A stretch of 64,000 bases of DNA from Robertmurraya korlensis (GTDB lineage Bacteria > Bacillota > Bacilli > Bacillales > Cytobacillaceae): contig NZ_JAMBNS010000001.1 in assembly GCF_023715225.1 (NCBI RefSeq), forward strand, positions 372,001 to 436,000, given 5' to 3'. Shown in pieces: positions 6,606-16,394 of this stretch. The translations under genes were made by a program, and so were the position numbers. The notes below the pieces were generated by a model that saw only the letters and a list, made by a program, of their open reading frames with translations, did not search any database and was not told the origin of the DNA. Within the stretch, counting starts at the first letter, position 1. The number at the start of each line of letters is the position of its first letter.

Positions 6606-6702
6606 ATCCACAAGTTGTGGTGGATAACTTGTGATTAATTTGTTTATAAAAGAGTAATTCCTTTTTATGACAGTGTGAGTTTTGTGCATAAAGTTATCCA
6701 CA
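6604..6702. promoter_or_regulatory. DnaA-box cluster between sda and yqeG
   Basis: There are two perfect DnaA boxes TTATCCACA (6604-6612 and 6694-6702, plus strand), an inverted near-match GGTGGATAA (6619-6627) and an inverted box TGTGCATAA (6683-6691). The sda-yqeG gap is a known DnaA-binding cluster in B. subtilis, so the same function is expected. Confidence 0.85.
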
Positions 6703-6761
6703 GTGTTGAAGGAACGTGAAATTTGTCGAAAAATTTTCATCAATTTAATGAGGTGTAAGAA

Positions 6762-7277
6762 ATGCTTAAAAAGTTTTTGCCAGATCAGCATGTCAAAAGT
6801 ATATTTGATATTACTCCCGAAAGTCTAAAGGAAAAGGGAGCAAAGGCGATCATAACTGATTTAGATAACACTCTTGTCGAATGGGATCGACCAAATGCAA
6901 CACCGAACCTTATCAAATGGTTTGAGGAAATGAAAAAACACAATATTCTAGTGACCATTGTGTCTAATAATAATGAAGGAAGAGTGAAAGCTTTTTCTGA
7001 TCCGCTGAATATTCCTTTTATTTTTCAAGCTCGTAAGCCTATGGCAAGAGCCTTTAAAAAGGCTATGATGCAAATGGGAACATCTAAGGAAGAAACGGTG
7101 GTTATCGGAGACCAGCTGCTTACAGATGTTCTGGGTGGTAATCGCAGTGGATTACACACCATTCTTGTTGTACCTGTTGCCTCAACAGATGGATTTGTGA
7201 CAAAGTTTAATCGACTGGTTGAGCGTAGAATATTGAATTGGTTCCGTAAAAAAGGAATGATTGTATGGGAGGATTAA
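6762..7277 (+). CDS. yqeG: YqeG family HAD-IIIA phosphatase
   Basis: This 171-residue HAD-superfamily protein has motif I TDLDNTLVEWD (about residues 33-43), motif II VSNNNE near 77, and motif III GDQLLTDVLGGN near 117-128. Its natural substrate is not established. It is the first gene of the eight-gene operon to yqeM. The ATG start has GAGGTG six bases upstream; the stop lies 2 bases before the yqeH start and inside its leader. Confidence 0.9.
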   Translation: MLKKFLPDQHVKSIFDITPESLKEKGAKAIITDLDNTLVEWDRPNATPNLIKWFEEMKKHNILVTIVSNNNEGRVKAFSDPLNIPFIFQARKPMARAFKKAMMQMGTSKEETVVIGDQLLTDVLGGNRSGLHTILVVPVASTDGFVTKFNRLVERRILNWFRKKGMIVWED

Positions 7278-7279
7278 GT

Positions 7280-8383
7280 TTGAGTGAACAGTTTTCGTGT
7301 ATAGGCTGTGGAGTAAATATACAAACAGAGGATAAGGACGCTTTAGGCTATGCGCCTTCATCCGCACTGGAAAAGGAAGTTATTATTTGCCAACGCTGCT
7401 TTCGTTTAAAACACTACAATGAGATTCAGGACGTTAGTTTAACAGATGATGACTTCCTAAAAATTCTAAATGGATTATCTCAAACCGATGCACTTATTGT
7501 AAAAATTGTCGATATTTTTGACTTTAACGGTAGCTGGTTACCGGGGCTACATCGTTTTGTAGGGAAGAATAAAATACTGCTTGTTGGAAATAAGGTGGAC
7601 CTTCTACCTCACTCTGTAAAGCCAAATAAAGTTATTCAATGGATGAAGCGAGAATCTAAAAAACTAGGTTTGCATCCAGAAGATGTGTTTTTAGTGAGTG
7701 CACATAAAGGTCATTTTGTTCGTGAAGTAGCGGAAGCAATTGACGAATATCGAAATGGCAAAGATGTATATGTAGTAGGTTGTACAAATGTTGGGAAATC
7801 CACATTTATTAATCGTATCCTTAAGGAAGTATCAGGAGAAGGGGATGTCATTACCACTTCTCATTTTCCAGGAACGACTCTTGATATTATTGAGATTCCA
7901 CTTTCTGACGGTAAGCATCTTATCGATACGCCAGGAATCATTAATCATCACCAAATGGCTCATTTCGTGAGTAAACAGGATTTGAAAGTTATTACTCCCA
8001 AAAAGGAAATAAAGCCAAAAGTCTTTCAATTGAACGAAGGACAAACTTTATTTTTCGGAGGACTTGCACGATTTGATTTTATTAGTGGAGGAAGACAATC
8101 ATTTGTTTGTCATTTTTCTAATGAAATTAATATTCATCGTACAAAACTTGATCATGCCGATGAATTATACCAAAAGCATGTGGGTGACATGCTCTCACCT
8201 CCAAGAACAGATGAATTGGAAGAATTTCCACCACTCGTTCGCCATGAATTTATGATTAAAGAAGAAAAAACAGATATCGTGTTTTCTGGTCTGGGCTGGA
8301 TAACGGTAAACGAACCAGGAGTGAAGATTGCAGCGTATGTCCCTAAGGGTGTCCATGCAATGATTAGAAAATCACTTATATAA
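7280..8383 (+). CDS. yqeH: Circularly permuted ribosome-assembly GTPase YqeH
   Basis: This GTPase of about 367 residues is needed for 30S subunit assembly. An N-terminal zinc finger (CIGCG ... CQRC, residues about 7-39) precedes the GTPase motifs in permuted order: G4 VGNKVD, G5 SAHKG, then G1 GCTNVGKST and G3 DTPG. The track-length ATG at 7265 lies within the ribosome-binding site region. GGGAGG at 7267-7272 gives 7-base spacing to TTG 7280, and B. subtilis YqeH also begins close to the zinc finger. Confidence 0.94.
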   Translation: MSEQFSCIGCGVNIQTEDKDALGYAPSSALEKEVIICQRCFRLKHYNEIQDVSLTDDDFLKILNGLSQTDALIVKIVDIFDFNGSWLPGLHRFVGKNKILLVGNKVDLLPHSVKPNKVIQWMKRESKKLGLHPEDVFLVSAHKGHFVREVAEAIDEYRNGKDVYVVGCTNVGKSTFINRILKEVSGEGDVITTSHFPGTTLDIIEIPLSDGKHLIDTPGIINHHQMAHFVSKQDLKVITPKKEIKPKVFQLNEGQTLFFGGLARFDFISGGRQSFVCHFSNEINIHRTKLDHADELYQKHVGDMLSPPRTDELEEFPPLVRHEFMIKEEKTDIVFSGLGWITVNEPGVKIAAYVPKGVHAMIRKSLI

Positions 8384-8457
8384 TTTAGCTATTTGAGTAA
8401 ATCAGCTTGATCAACCTCATGAAGTACTCTAGGCTACAACAAGGGAGAGGGAATTTT

Positions 8458-9288
8458 TTGAAAAAGCTGTATGCGGTAATAGGGGATCCAATCGCTCATT
8501 CTATGTCACCTGCCATGCACAATGATTTATTTGGCTACTATGATATAGATGCTCATTATCAGGCGCTTCATGTGAGAAAAGAAGACTTACAGAAAGCCGT
8601 CATAGGGTTAAAAGCGATTCAAATTAGTGGGTTTAATGTGACTGTTCCACATAAGGTCGATATCCTTCCGATGCTTGATCGCTTAGATCCATTAGCAAAA
8701 GCCATCGGTGCAGTTAATACAGTGGTAAATGAGGATGGCGAACTTGTTGGTTACAACACAGATGGGGAAGGATCAGTAAAAGGAATTATGAATATTATTC
8801 CAGATCTTTTTAACCACCGAATCCTTATCGTTGGAGCTGGTGGGGCTGCAAGAGCTATTTATTTTACTTTAGCTTCAATGGGGATTAAAAATATAGATGT
8901 TACCAATCGTACGAGTGAAAAAGCAGCAGAATTAATCGCTCAATGTCCATATACAGTTAACTCTAGCGTATTACTTCGTGAGGAAGCTGAGAAAGATTTG
9001 GGCGAGTACGATATTATCATTCAAACCACATCAATAGGTATGGCGCCGGATGTAGAATGCCAACCGCTTTCTTTACATAACTTAAAAGAAAATAGTTTTG
9101 TAAGTGATATTATATACAACCCACTTGAAACTCTATTTTTGCGTTCTGCAAAAGAAAATGGGGCTCATACGCAAAATGGAATTGATATGTTCGTTCTACA
9201 AGGAGCATTAGCATTTAAAAAATGGACTGGAATTTTTCCGGACCAAAAAAGAATGGAAAAATTGGTTTTAAACCGATTAGGAGGATAA
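8458..9288 (+). CDS. aroE: Shikimate dehydrogenase (NADP+)
   Basis: This enzyme of about 276 residues reduces 3-dehydroshikimate to shikimate in aromatic amino-acid synthesis. The shikimate-binding SMSPAMHN lies near residue 15, the catalytic lysine in VTVPHK near residue 66, YNTDGEG near 99, and the NADP-binding GAGGAARAI near 127. TTG at 8458 with GGGAGAGGG six bases upstream is preferred over the upstream in-frame start at 8407, which lacks a ribosome-binding site. It is followed by yhbY after two bases. Confidence 0.95.
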   Translation: MKKLYAVIGDPIAHSMSPAMHNDLFGYYDIDAHYQALHVRKEDLQKAVIGLKAIQISGFNVTVPHKVDILPMLDRLDPLAKAIGAVNTVVNEDGELVGYNTDGEGSVKGIMNIIPDLFNHRILIVGAGGAARAIYFTLASMGIKNIDVTNRTSEKAAELIAQCPYTVNSSVLLREEAEKDLGEYDIIIQTTSIGMAPDVECQPLSLHNLKENSFVSDIIYNPLETLFLRSAKENGAHTQNGIDMFVLQGALAFKKWTGIFPDQKRMEKLVLNRLGG

Positions 9289-9290
9289 GG

Positions 9291-9581
9291 ATGTTAACTG
9301 GTAAGCAGAAAAGATTTTTACGTTCGAAAGCACATCATCTAAACCCTATTTTTCAAGTAGGTAAAGGTGGAGTGAATGATAATATGATTAAACAAATCAA
9401 TGAGGCGTTAGAGGTTAGAGAGCTTCTGAAAGTAAGTGTGCTACAGAATTGTGATGAGGACAAAGATGAAGTAGCAGAAAAGTTATCGTCAGGCTGTAAG
9501 GCAGAGCTGGTTCAAGTAATTGGATCAACCATTGTTCTATATAAAGAGTCTGAGGAAAATAAACAATTACAGCTTCCTTAA
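9291..9581 (+). CDS. yhbY: CRS1-YhbY domain ribosome-assembly RNA-binding protein
   Basis: This 96-residue single-domain protein is known as YqeI in B. subtilis. MLTGKQKRFLRSKAHHLNP and the loop VGKGGVND are the conserved RNA-binding face; YhbY associates with pre-50S particles. ATG 9291 has AGGAGGATAAGG upstream. The longer in-frame start at 9222 lies inside aroE and is rejected. Confidence 0.93.
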   Translation: MLTGKQKRFLRSKAHHLNPIFQVGKGGVNDNMIKQINEALEVRELLKVSVLQNCDEDKDEVAEKLSSGCKAELVQVIGSTIVLYKESEENKQLQLP

Positions 9582-9596
9582 CTAGAGGAGGTCCTT

Positions 9597-10184
9597 ATGA
9601 GGAAAATTGGAATTTTAGGGGGAACCTTTGATCCGCCCCACAATGGACATCTGCTTATTGCAAACGAGGTCTTAGAATTCATAGGGCTAAATGAAATATG
9701 GTTTTTACCCAATTCAAAGCCACCGCATAAATCAACAAGTGGGACGAGCACGATCGATCGAGTGAACATGCTTGAAAAGGCAGTATGTGATCATGCACAG
9801 TTTAAAGTGGAGAAGATAGAGTTGGAGCGAAGTGGTCCGTCCTATACGTATGACACAATGAAACTTCTGCAGGAAAAAAATGATGGTACAGAGTTTTATT
9901 TTATTATCGGGGCAGATATGGTTGAATATTTACCAAAATGGTACAAGATTGATGATTTAATTAAACTTGTTACTTTTGTCGGAGTTCAAAGACCAGAACA
10001 CGTATTGCAGACAAGTTACCCGGTTCTCTATCTAGATATTCCGGAATTTGCCGTCTCTTCTAGTTTAATAAGAGAAAGAGTAAAGAATGGGAATACTATT
10101 CATTATCTTACCCCTGACTCCGTCATACAATATATAAAGGAGCATCAGTTATATGGATCGAGCGAAAGCGTTAGAGATTGTTAA
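9597..10184 (+). CDS. nadD: Nicotinate-nucleotide adenylyltransferase
   Basis: This 195-residue enzyme adenylates nicotinic acid mononucleotide in NAD synthesis. The nucleotidyltransferase motif [11 protein letters not shown] lies at residues 8-18 and the C-terminal ISSS-like [12 protein letters not shown] near 157-168. ATG 9597 follows GAGGAGG. Its 3' end overlaps yqeK by 32 bases. Confidence 0.96.
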   Translation: MRKIGILGGTFDPPHNGHLLIANEVLEFIGLNEIWFLPNSKPPHKSTSGTSTIDRVNMLEKAVCDHAQFKVEKIELERSGPSYTYDTMKLLQEKNDGTEFYFIIGADMVEYLPKWYKIDDLIKLVTFVGVQRPEHVLQTSYPVLYLDIPEFAVSSSLIRERVKNGNTIHYLTPDSVIQYIKEHQLYGSSESVRDC

Positions 10185-10719
10185 AGAGCAATTAACCGAC
10201 CATCGTTACCAGCATACACTAGGGGTAGAAGAAACCGCGGTAAAGCTAGCAAAAAAATATGGTGCAAATGAGAAACAAGCAGAGTTGGCAGCGATTTTTC
10301 ATGATTATGCTAAGTTTCGTCCCAAGGAGGAGATGAAGCAAATCATCCTTCGTGAAAAAATGCCAGAGGAACTGCTTTCCTATAACAGCGAACTTTGGCA
10401 TGCTCCAGTAGGCGCGTATTTAGTGGAGAATGAAGTCGGAATTCGTGATCATGAAGTGCTTGAGGCAATCCGTTACCACACCTCTGGTAGACCGCACATG
10501 TCATTACTTGAAAGAATCATTTATGTAGCTGATTACATTGAGCCAGGAAGGCAATTTCCAGGTGTCGATGAGGTCAGAGAAGTAGCAGATAGGAATTTGA
10601 ATGAAGCATTGTTACTTTCTATTCAAAATTCAATTATATTCTTAATTAAAAAGAAACGAGCAGTTTTTCCATTAACGCTCCAAACGTATAACTATTTCAT
10701 TCATTTAAAGGAGGACTGA
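10153..10719 (+). CDS. yqeK: HD-domain bis(5'-nucleosyl)-tetraphosphatase YqeK
   Basis: This 188-residue metal-dependent HD hydrolase belongs to the YqeK family, shown to cleave Ap4A symmetrically to [12 protein letters not shown] near residue 20 and AAIFHDYAK near residue 50 give the HD signature; [14 protein letters not shown] near 120 is the downstream metal site. AAGGAG ten bases before ATG 10153 supports the start inside nadD. Confidence 0.93.
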   Translation: MDRAKALEIVKEQLTDHRYQHTLGVEETAVKLAKKYGANEKQAELAAIFHDYAKFRPKEEMKQIILREKMPEELLSYNSELWHAPVGAYLVENEVGIRDHEVLEAIRYHTSGRPHMSLLERIIYVADYIEPGRQFPGVDEVREVADRNLNEALLLSIQNSIIFLIKKKRAVFPLTLQTYNYFIHLKED

Positions 10720-10723
10720 TTGG

Positions 10724-11080
10724 ATGACCAATCGTCAATTATTAGAAACATCAGTAAAGGCTGCTGATGATAAGCGCGCAGAGGATATTGTTGTATTAAA
10801 TATGCAGGGCATTTCACTAATTTCTGATTACTTTATTATTTGCCACGGAAACTCTGATAAGCAGGTTCAAGCGATTGCCAGAGAAATGAAGGAAAAGGCA
10901 ATGGAAAATGGCTATATTGTAAAGAGAATGGAAGGCTTCGACGAGGCAAGATGGATCCTTCTTGATTTAGGGGATGTTGTGGCTCATATATTCCATAAAG
11001 ACGAAAGAAGTTACTATAACCTTGAGCGTTTATGGGGTGATGCACCAATAGAAAATATGGAAAGTGTTCTCACTCAATGA
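10724..11080 (+). CDS. rsfS: Ribosome silencing factor RsfS
   Basis: This 118-residue protein of the RsfS/YqeL/Iojap family binds ribosomal protein uL14 and blocks subunit joining during starvation. Family features are SLISDYFIICHGNSDKQV near residues 28-45 and RWILLDLGDVVAHIFH near 74-90. ATG 10724 follows AAAGGAGG. The stop overlaps the yqeM start (ATGA). Confidence 0.95.
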   Translation: MTNRQLLETSVKAADDKRAEDIVVLNMQGISLISDYFIICHGNSDKQVQAIAREMKEKAMENGYIVKRMEGFDEARWILLDLGDVVAHIFHKDERSYYNLERLWGDAPIENMESVLTQ

Positions 11081-11823
11081 CGTATGGGAAATTTGCCTAC
11101 CTTTATGATGAATTAATGAAGGATGTACCGTATGATGAATGGGTTTCTATCGTAACGGAAAAGTGGAGCAAGTACGAATGTAAGGGAAAAAAACTATTAG
11201 ATTTAGCCTGTGGTACGGGTGAGTTATCTGTGCGCTTTGCAAAAGCTGGATTCGAAGTGACAGGTGTCGATTTATCAGCGGACATGCTAACGGTAGCGCA
11301 AATGAAAGCAGCAACTAACGGGCTTAAGCTTCCTTTTTATCAACAAAATATGGTTGAACTTGACTTATATGAACGTTTCGATGTAATCGGGATATTTTGT
11401 GATTCCTTAAATTATCTACAGACGGAAGAAGAAGTAATTGAAACGTTTGCGAAAATTTATGACTTACTTGATGAGGATGGATTTTTTATATTTGATGTAC
11501 ATTCCGTTCATAAAATCATGAATATATTTATGAATCAAACGTTTACTCATGATGAGGAGGATATTTGTTATATTTGGAATTGTTTTCAAGGAGACTATCC
11601 TCTTAGTATTGAACATGAACTTACATTTTTTGTCCAGGATGATGAAAGCGGGAAATATGACCGTTATGATGAGTTTCATAGTCAGAGAACATTTCCGGTA
11701 GAAGTGTATAAAAATTGGTTAGAAGCAAGCGGCTTGTATGTAACAGATATCTTCTCTGATTTTATGGACGATTTATCATCCGAGGGAGAAAGAATCTTTT
11801 TTATCGCTAAAAAACAGGCATGA
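11077..11823 (+). CDS. yqeM: SAM-dependent methyltransferase YqeM
   Basis: This 248-residue class I methyltransferase has motif I LLDLACGTGELSVRF near residue 40 and motif II VTGVDLSADML near 61. Substrate is unknown. It overlaps rsfS by four bases and ends the yqeG operon, with a terminator two bases downstream. Confidence 0.9.
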   Translation: MTYGKFAYLYDELMKDVPYDEWVSIVTEKWSKYECKGKKLLDLACGTGELSVRFAKAGFEVTGVDLSADMLTVAQMKAATNGLKLPFYQQNMVELDLYERFDVIGIFCDSLNYLQTEEEVIETFAKIYDLLDEDGFFIFDVHSVHKIMNIFMNQTFTHDEEDICYIWNCFQGDYPLSIEHELTFFVQDDESGKYDRYDEFHSQRTFPVEVYKNWLEASGLYVTDIFSDFMDDLSSEGERIFFIAKKQA

Positions 11824-11824
11824 G

Positions 11825-11858
11825 AAAAAGGCTGATTGAAAATAATCAGCCTTTTTTT
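11825..11858. terminator. Terminator between convergent yqeM and comER
   Basis: AAAAGGCTGATT pairs with AATCAGCCTTTT followed by T residues; the A-rich 5' side allows function in both directions. Confidence 0.85.
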
Positions 11859-11876
11859 AAATTGTTGCAGGAATCA

Positions 11877-12716
11877 TTATTTCTTTAGAGAATTATTTAA
11901 AGGGAACTGTTTTTGTGATTCAATCAAATCTTCTTCGAACTTTGTATGAGTTGCTTGAAATAAGTGCTCAAACACATCTCCAAGCTCTGCATCCAACACT
12001 TTAATTCCTTCCCATGTGACTCCGCCCTTAACACAAACTTTTTGCTGTAGGGTTGGAAGTGTGTAAAATCCTTTTCGTAGCAATTCCCCAAGCCCAATTA
12101 ACATTTCACTAGCAAGTGTCGTTGCGGTTTCTTTATCTATTTTAGTTTCTGCTACGGCTGCATCAATGAATTTTTGCGTTAAGTAACTGAAAAAGGCTGG
12201 TCCACAACTAACGATATCTGAGCCTACCCTTGTAATATCTTCGTTAATGGAGACCGGCGTGGAAATGGCTTCAAACAGTTGAAGTAACTTATCCTTCCAT
12301 TCCCCCGTACAGCTATCACCAAACGTTAGTAGAGATACACCTGCTAATGCCCTGTTGGTAATACTTGGTATTGCTCTCGCCACTGAACAGTCGACCACCG
12401 ATTCAATTTGATTAACACTAATAGGACTCGTGATGGAAACAACACATTTCTCTGGCAATAAAAATGGTTTGATTTCCATTAATACCTTATGGATGTCTTT
12501 TGGTTTTATGCATAAGAACAGGATATCTGATACTCTTGCTACGCTTTTAGCATCAGAAAGTACGGCGATGTCATTATACACTGCTTTTATATTCATTGCT
12601 TTACTTAGCGTTCGATTTGTCACATTCATAAAAGAAGGGGAAATGGCTTTTCCATCAATAAGTGCCTCAATTAAGATCCTCCCCATATTCCCTGTACCAA
12701 TCACTCCGATTTTCAA
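11877..12716 (-). CDS. comER: Late competence protein ComER (pyrroline-5-carboxylate reductase-like)
   Basis: This 279-residue protein has an N-terminal NAD(P)-binding motif IGVIGTGNMGR and the overall P5C reductase fold, including the C-terminal VKGGVTWEGI helix region. TTG at 12716 follows AGGAGGG on the minus strand and places the Rossmann motif at residues 3-13, as usual. The upstream in-frame extension to 12860 overlaps comEA's leader and is rejected. It is divergent from comEA, as in B. subtilis; its exact function is uncertain. Confidence 0.92.
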   Translation of the reverse strand: MKIGVIGTGNMGRILIEALIDGKAISPSFMNVTNRTLSKAMNIKAVYNDIAVLSDAKSVARVSDILFLCIKPKDIHKVLMEIKPFLLPEKCVVSITSPISVNQIESVVDCSVARAIPSITNRALAGVSLLTFGDSCTGEWKDKLLQLFEAISTPVSINEDITRVGSDIVSCGPAFFSYLTQKFIDAAVAETKIDKETATTLASEMLIGLGELLRKGFYTLPTLQQKVCVKGGVTWEGIKVLDAELGDVFEHLFQATHTKFEEDLIESQKQFPLNNSLKK

Positions 12717-12801
12717 TGTACTTCCCTCCTTCACAAAGCAAGCATTCTCATATAAAAGTATGTAAATAAATTTGTGAATATGCCAAGAAAGGAGTAACAA
12801 G

Positions 12802-13428
12802 ATGATTGACTCTGTAAAGAAGTATAAATGGTTTATTGTTGGGTCTTCTGTGATCACCATTGTAATACTAATTTATGCCCGTGGTCTTGTATATGACAAA
12901 GAGGAGGAAACTGAATGGACGATTCCGAGTGAAGAAGAACAAGCTCCGGAAGTGTCCGAAGAAAGGCTTGTTCCGGAACCAGATGTAAAGAATTTAGTAG
13001 ATGTAAAAGGAGCGGTAGAGAATCCTGGTGTGTACGAAGTGATGCTAGATGAAAGGGTGATCGATGTTATTGAAAAGGCTGGAGGATTAAAGGAAGGAGC
13101 GGACGAGACAAAGATTAACTTTGCTGGGCGGGTAACAGATGAAATGGTATTGTATATACCTATAATAGGCGAGGAAGGAGGAAGTATGATTGTGTCTGCC
13201 GGTTCTAGTTCTACCTCTACTAGTCAAGGAGCTGACAAAATCAATATTAATAAGGCGACATCTGATGAATTGCAAACTCTCCCAGGGATTGGACCGTCTA
13301 AAGCGGAAGCGATTATATCCTATCGGGAAGATAGCGGATTATTTCAAACGATTGATGATTTGAAGCTTGTTACAGGGATTGGTGATAAGACATTTGAAAA
13401 ACTGCAGGAACTGATCATTGTTAAATAA
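12802..13428 (+). CDS. comEA: DNA-binding competence protein ComEA
   Basis: This 208-residue membrane-anchored receptor binds double-stranded DNA during transformation. One transmembrane helix (about residues 10-29) is followed by an acidic linker, an SLBB-like domain (LVDVKGAVENPGVYEV near 65-80) and tandem helix-hairpin-helix motifs (LQTLPGIGPSKAEAIISYR, and VTGIGDKTFEKL near the C-terminus). ATG 12802 follows AAGGAGTAAC. First gene of comEA-EB-EC. Confidence 0.95.
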   Translation: MIDSVKKYKWFIVGSSVITIVILIYARGLVYDKEEETEWTIPSEEEQAPEVSEERLVPEPDVKNLVDVKGAVENPGVYEVMLDERVIDVIEKAGGLKEGADETKINFAGRVTDEMVLYIPIIGEEGGSMIVSAGSSSTSTSQGADKININKATSDELQTLPGIGPSKAEAIISYREDSGLFQTIDDLKLVTGIGDKTFEKLQELIIVK

Positions 13429-13494
13429 CAGCATTGACTAAAATCGACAATTTCCCTTAGACTAGTAGAAAATGAGAAATGTGGAGTGGGGAAT

Positions 13495-13992
13495 ATGAGC
13501 AATCATCGTTTAACATGGGATCAATACTTTATGCTAAATGCACATCTGATAAGTATGAGAAGCACATGTAATCGACTAAATGTAGGGTCGGTATTAGTGA
13601 AGAATAATCGAATCATTTCAACTGGCTATAATGGGGGAATTAGTGGAGATGATCACTGCCTTGATGCGGGCTGTTACGTCGTTGATAATCACTGTCTTCG
13701 CTGTTTGCATGCCGAAGAAAATGCGATTCTTCAGTGTGCACTTGAAGGAGTTTCCACAAAGGGAAGTCAAATCTATGTGACTCATTTTCCTTGTATCCAT
13801 TGTATGAAAAAGATATTACAAGCGGGTATTACAAAAATTTATTATACGCATGATTATAAAAATCATGAATATTGCTATCATCTTCTTCGCATAAGCAACG
13901 TGGAAGCGATAAAGCTAGAAATGGATATTGAAAATGAGCTTAACAATAAAAACGATAGTTCTGGGCGTTTAAGTTGGAATTTTCAAGAATAA
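13495..13992 (+). CDS. comEB: dCMP deaminase-like ComEB
   Basis: This 165-residue cytidine/deoxycytidylate deaminase-fold protein has zinc motifs CLHAEENAIL (HAE near residue 66) and FPCIHC near residue 97. Extra cysteines (CLDAGC, DNHC) suggest the second zinc site seen in dCMP deaminases. ATG 13495 is preferred over GTG 13486, which lies in the ribosome-binding region. ComEB is dispensable for DNA uptake in B. subtilis. Confidence 0.92.
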   Translation: MSNHRLTWDQYFMLNAHLISMRSTCNRLNVGSVLVKNNRIISTGYNGGISGDDHCLDAGCYVVDNHCLRCLHAEENAILQCALEGVSTKGSQIYVTHFPCIHCMKKILQAGITKIYYTHDYKNHEYCYHLLRISNVEAIKLEMDIENELNNKNDSSGRLSWNFQE

Positions 13993-14028
13993 TATACCTT
14001 GATTCAAACACGATTCGGGGGTGATATC

Positions 14029-16347
14029 TTGCAAGAAAGATGGATCTATTTTGCATTAGCTTCTTTACTTGCTCTGGTTACTGCTTTTCAGACCCAAGTT
14101 GTTGTCAAGGTCTCACTCTTTTTATTTTTGATCTTATTTTTGTGTTATAAGCGCTTCTCCAAAAGAAATATTTTTATCATTTTTTTGATTGTCCTTGTTT
14201 TCTATACGAAGGCAAGGATTGATATAAACAGAAATGAATCTGTTTTTCAAGGGAGTGAGACCCAGTTTGTTGTTTCGTTTCAAGATGAAGTAAAGCTTAA
14301 TGGAAGTCTACTAAGTGGTTATGGAAAAGACACAACCGGAGAAAGGCTATTAATTAAATACCGAATGAAATCCGAAAAGGAAAAATCCAGATTAAATGAG
14401 GAGAGACTTCTTGGGTATTCTTGTCAGCTAACAGGTAGCTTAAAAGCTGTGAATGGACAAACCAATCCAAATGCTTTTGATTACCAATCCTACTTAAATC
14501 ATCAACACATTCATTGGCAGTTAGTCGTTGATCGATGGAGCGATTGTGAAGAACATAAGGGACCTATTCTAATTGTAAAAAAACAAAGGCAAAGAGCAAT
14601 TGAATTATTGGAATCTTATTTTCCAGAATCCGTCGCTTCCTTGGCCAGTGCCCTATTGTTTGGGGAGAGACAGATAATTGATCCATCCTTAGAAAAAGCG
14701 TATCAAAAACTTGGTATTATCCATTTATTAGCTATTTCTGGAGCGAATGTTGCTCTTTACGTAAGCATCATCCATTATATTGGTGTGCGTTTAGGAGTGA
14801 CAAGAGAACGCATGATTGTCGTCCTTCTTCTCTATCTACCAGTCTTTGTTTATTTGTCAGGAGCCTCTCCTCCTGTGTTTCGAGCAGCGATGATGATGTT
14901 TCTTTTTTTGTTCCTTCGACTTGTATCACAGTCAACCTTGTCCAGACTAGATATTTGCAGTATCATATTCATGGTTTATACATTTTTTTCACCTTACCTC
15001 CTTTTTGATGTTGGGTTTCAACTGTCCTTTAGTGTGACCTTCTCCTTACTTCTTTCCACCAAAGGATTATTAAAGCCTTCTAAATTCCTCTTAATAAAAG
15101 CGTCATTTATTTCCCAACTAAGTTCTCTCCCTATTGTCCTCTATCATTTTTATGAATTTTCTTTGTTGTCATTGTTAGCAAACCTCGTTTATATTCCCAT
15201 TTTCTCTATAATCATAAACCCGGTTTTTATCACTCTGTTTTTTTTGTTATTCATTTTTGGGAAACCTATTTCATTTATGATTAAACCAATGGATTTTCTC
15301 ATTACCTCAATGAACCAATTAACCGTTTGGCTAGCTTCGTTTCCATTCCAAACAGTCACAATTGGCCGCCCCTCTCAATGGATAATACTTGTCCTTATAT
15401 GCACTATCATTTATTTATTCTACAAATGGGAGACAGGTAAGACTAGGAAAAGACAACTGATTTCAATCCTTCCTTTATTATTTACCCTTGCTTTCTCTTA
15501 CTACTTGTCACATTATTCTTTCTCAGGGCAAATCACGTTTGTTGATGTTGGGCAAGGAGACAGTATCGTTATTCAAAATGGTTTTCATAAAAAAACGTAT
15601 GTAATTGATACGGGAGGAACTGTGTCTTTTCATGAGGAAGAATGGGAAAAGCCAAGGAATCCTTTTGAAGTTGGAAATGATATTCTCGTCCCCTTTTTAA
15701 AAGGAAAAGGAGTTAGTACGATCGATAAGTTAATATTAACGCATGGTGATATGGATCATATTGGAGGAGCAAGGTCTGTGCTCGAAACAATGAGAGTGGA
15801 AGAATTAATCCTGCCTTATGTTACGAATCGTTCTAATTTGGAAAATGAAATCATTCAATTGGCTAAAGAAAAGAAAACTACCGTCATATTTGTAAAGGAT
15901 GGAATGAGTTGGAAAGAAAATGGATCCTCTTTTAAAATCGTTAATCCAATCATTGAACAAGACGATAGGAACGATAATTCGGTGGTGATTCATGTAAAGA
16001 TAGGAGGGTTATTTTGGTTGTTTACAGGAGATTTAGGTGAGGAAGGAGAAGAAAGGTTATTGAGGGAGTATCCTACCTTACGAGTGGATGTGTTAAAGAT
16101 AGGACATCATGGCAGCAAAAGCTCGACCTCTGCTACGCTTCTTCAGGCCTATCAGCCGAAGGTGGCAGTAATATCTGTAGGGGAGACCAACCGATTTGGG
16201 CATCCGCATCAAGAAGTTTTGGATCGGTTAAAGGAAAGAAATATAAAAATTTTTCGTACGGATAAGGATGGTGCGATAAGTTACACTTTTCAAAATGGGA
16301 TAGGAACCTTTTCTAAACATATCCCATATGATGTAACAAACCCATAA
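14029..16347 (+). CDS. comEC: DNA internalization channel protein ComEC
   Basis: This membrane protein of about 772 residues is expected to carry single-stranded DNA across the membrane. N-terminal helices and a soluble DUF4131-type domain (about 1-180) precede the polytopic Competence domain (LGIIHLLAISGANVALY near 225) and a C-terminal metallo-beta-lactamase domain with HGDMDHIGG near residue 572 and IGHHGSKSS near 694. TTG 14029 with GGGGGTGAT just upstream is preferred to the TTG at 13999, which has no ribosome-binding site. Confidence 0.94.
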   Translation: MQERWIYFALASLLALVTAFQTQVVVKVSLFLFLILFLCYKRFSKRNIFIIFLIVLVFYTKARIDINRNESVFQGSETQFVVSFQDEVKLNGSLLSGYGKDTTGERLLIKYRMKSEKEKSRLNEERLLGYSCQLTGSLKAVNGQTNPNAFDYQSYLNHQHIHWQLVVDRWSDCEEHKGPILIVKKQRQRAIELLESYFPESVASLASALLFGERQIIDPSLEKAYQKLGIIHLLAISGANVALYVSIIHYIGVRLGVTRERMIVVLLLYLPVFVYLSGASPPVFRAAMMMFLFLFLRLVSQSTLSRLDICSIIFMVYTFFSPYLLFDVGFQLSFSVTFSLLLSTKGLLKPSKFLLIKASFISQLSSLPIVLYHFYEFSLLSLLANLVYIPIFSIIINPVFITLFFLLFIFGKPISFMIKPMDFLITSMNQLTVWLASFPFQTVTIGRPSQWIILVLICTIIYLFYKWETGKTRKRQLISILPLLFTLAFSYYLSHYSFSGQITFVDVGQGDSIVIQNGFHKKTYVIDTGGTVSFHEEEWEKPRNPFEVGNDILVPFLKGKGVSTIDKLILTHGDMDHIGGARSVLETMRVEELILPYVTNRSNLENEIIQLAKEKKTTVIFVKDGMSWKENGSSFKIVNPIIEQDDRNDNSVVIHVKIGGLFWLFTGDLGEEGEERLLREYPTLRVDVLKIGHHGSKSSTSATLLQAYQPKVAVISVGETNRFGHPHQEVLDRLKERNIKIFRTDKDGAISYTFQNGIGTFSKHIPYDVTNP

Positions 16348-16349
16348 AA

Positions 16350-16373
16350 AAGAGACTGCAGTAGCAGTCTCCT
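16350..16373. terminator. Terminator between comEC and yqzM
   Basis: GAGACTGC (16352-16359) pairs with GCAGTCTC (16364-16371). The T run is on the minus strand (A run 16346-16351), so it ends yqzM strongly and comEC less so. Confidence 0.75.
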
Positions 16374-16394
16374 TATGTTTTATGTAGCACAACA

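Noticed and set aside
12430-12765. Plus-strand 111-residue ORF inside comER
   Set aside because: It is antisense to the conserved Rossmann region of comER and has no start signals.
12717-12801. ComK box between comER and comEA
   Set aside because: I looked for AAAA-N5-TTTT pairs and found none with the right spacing.
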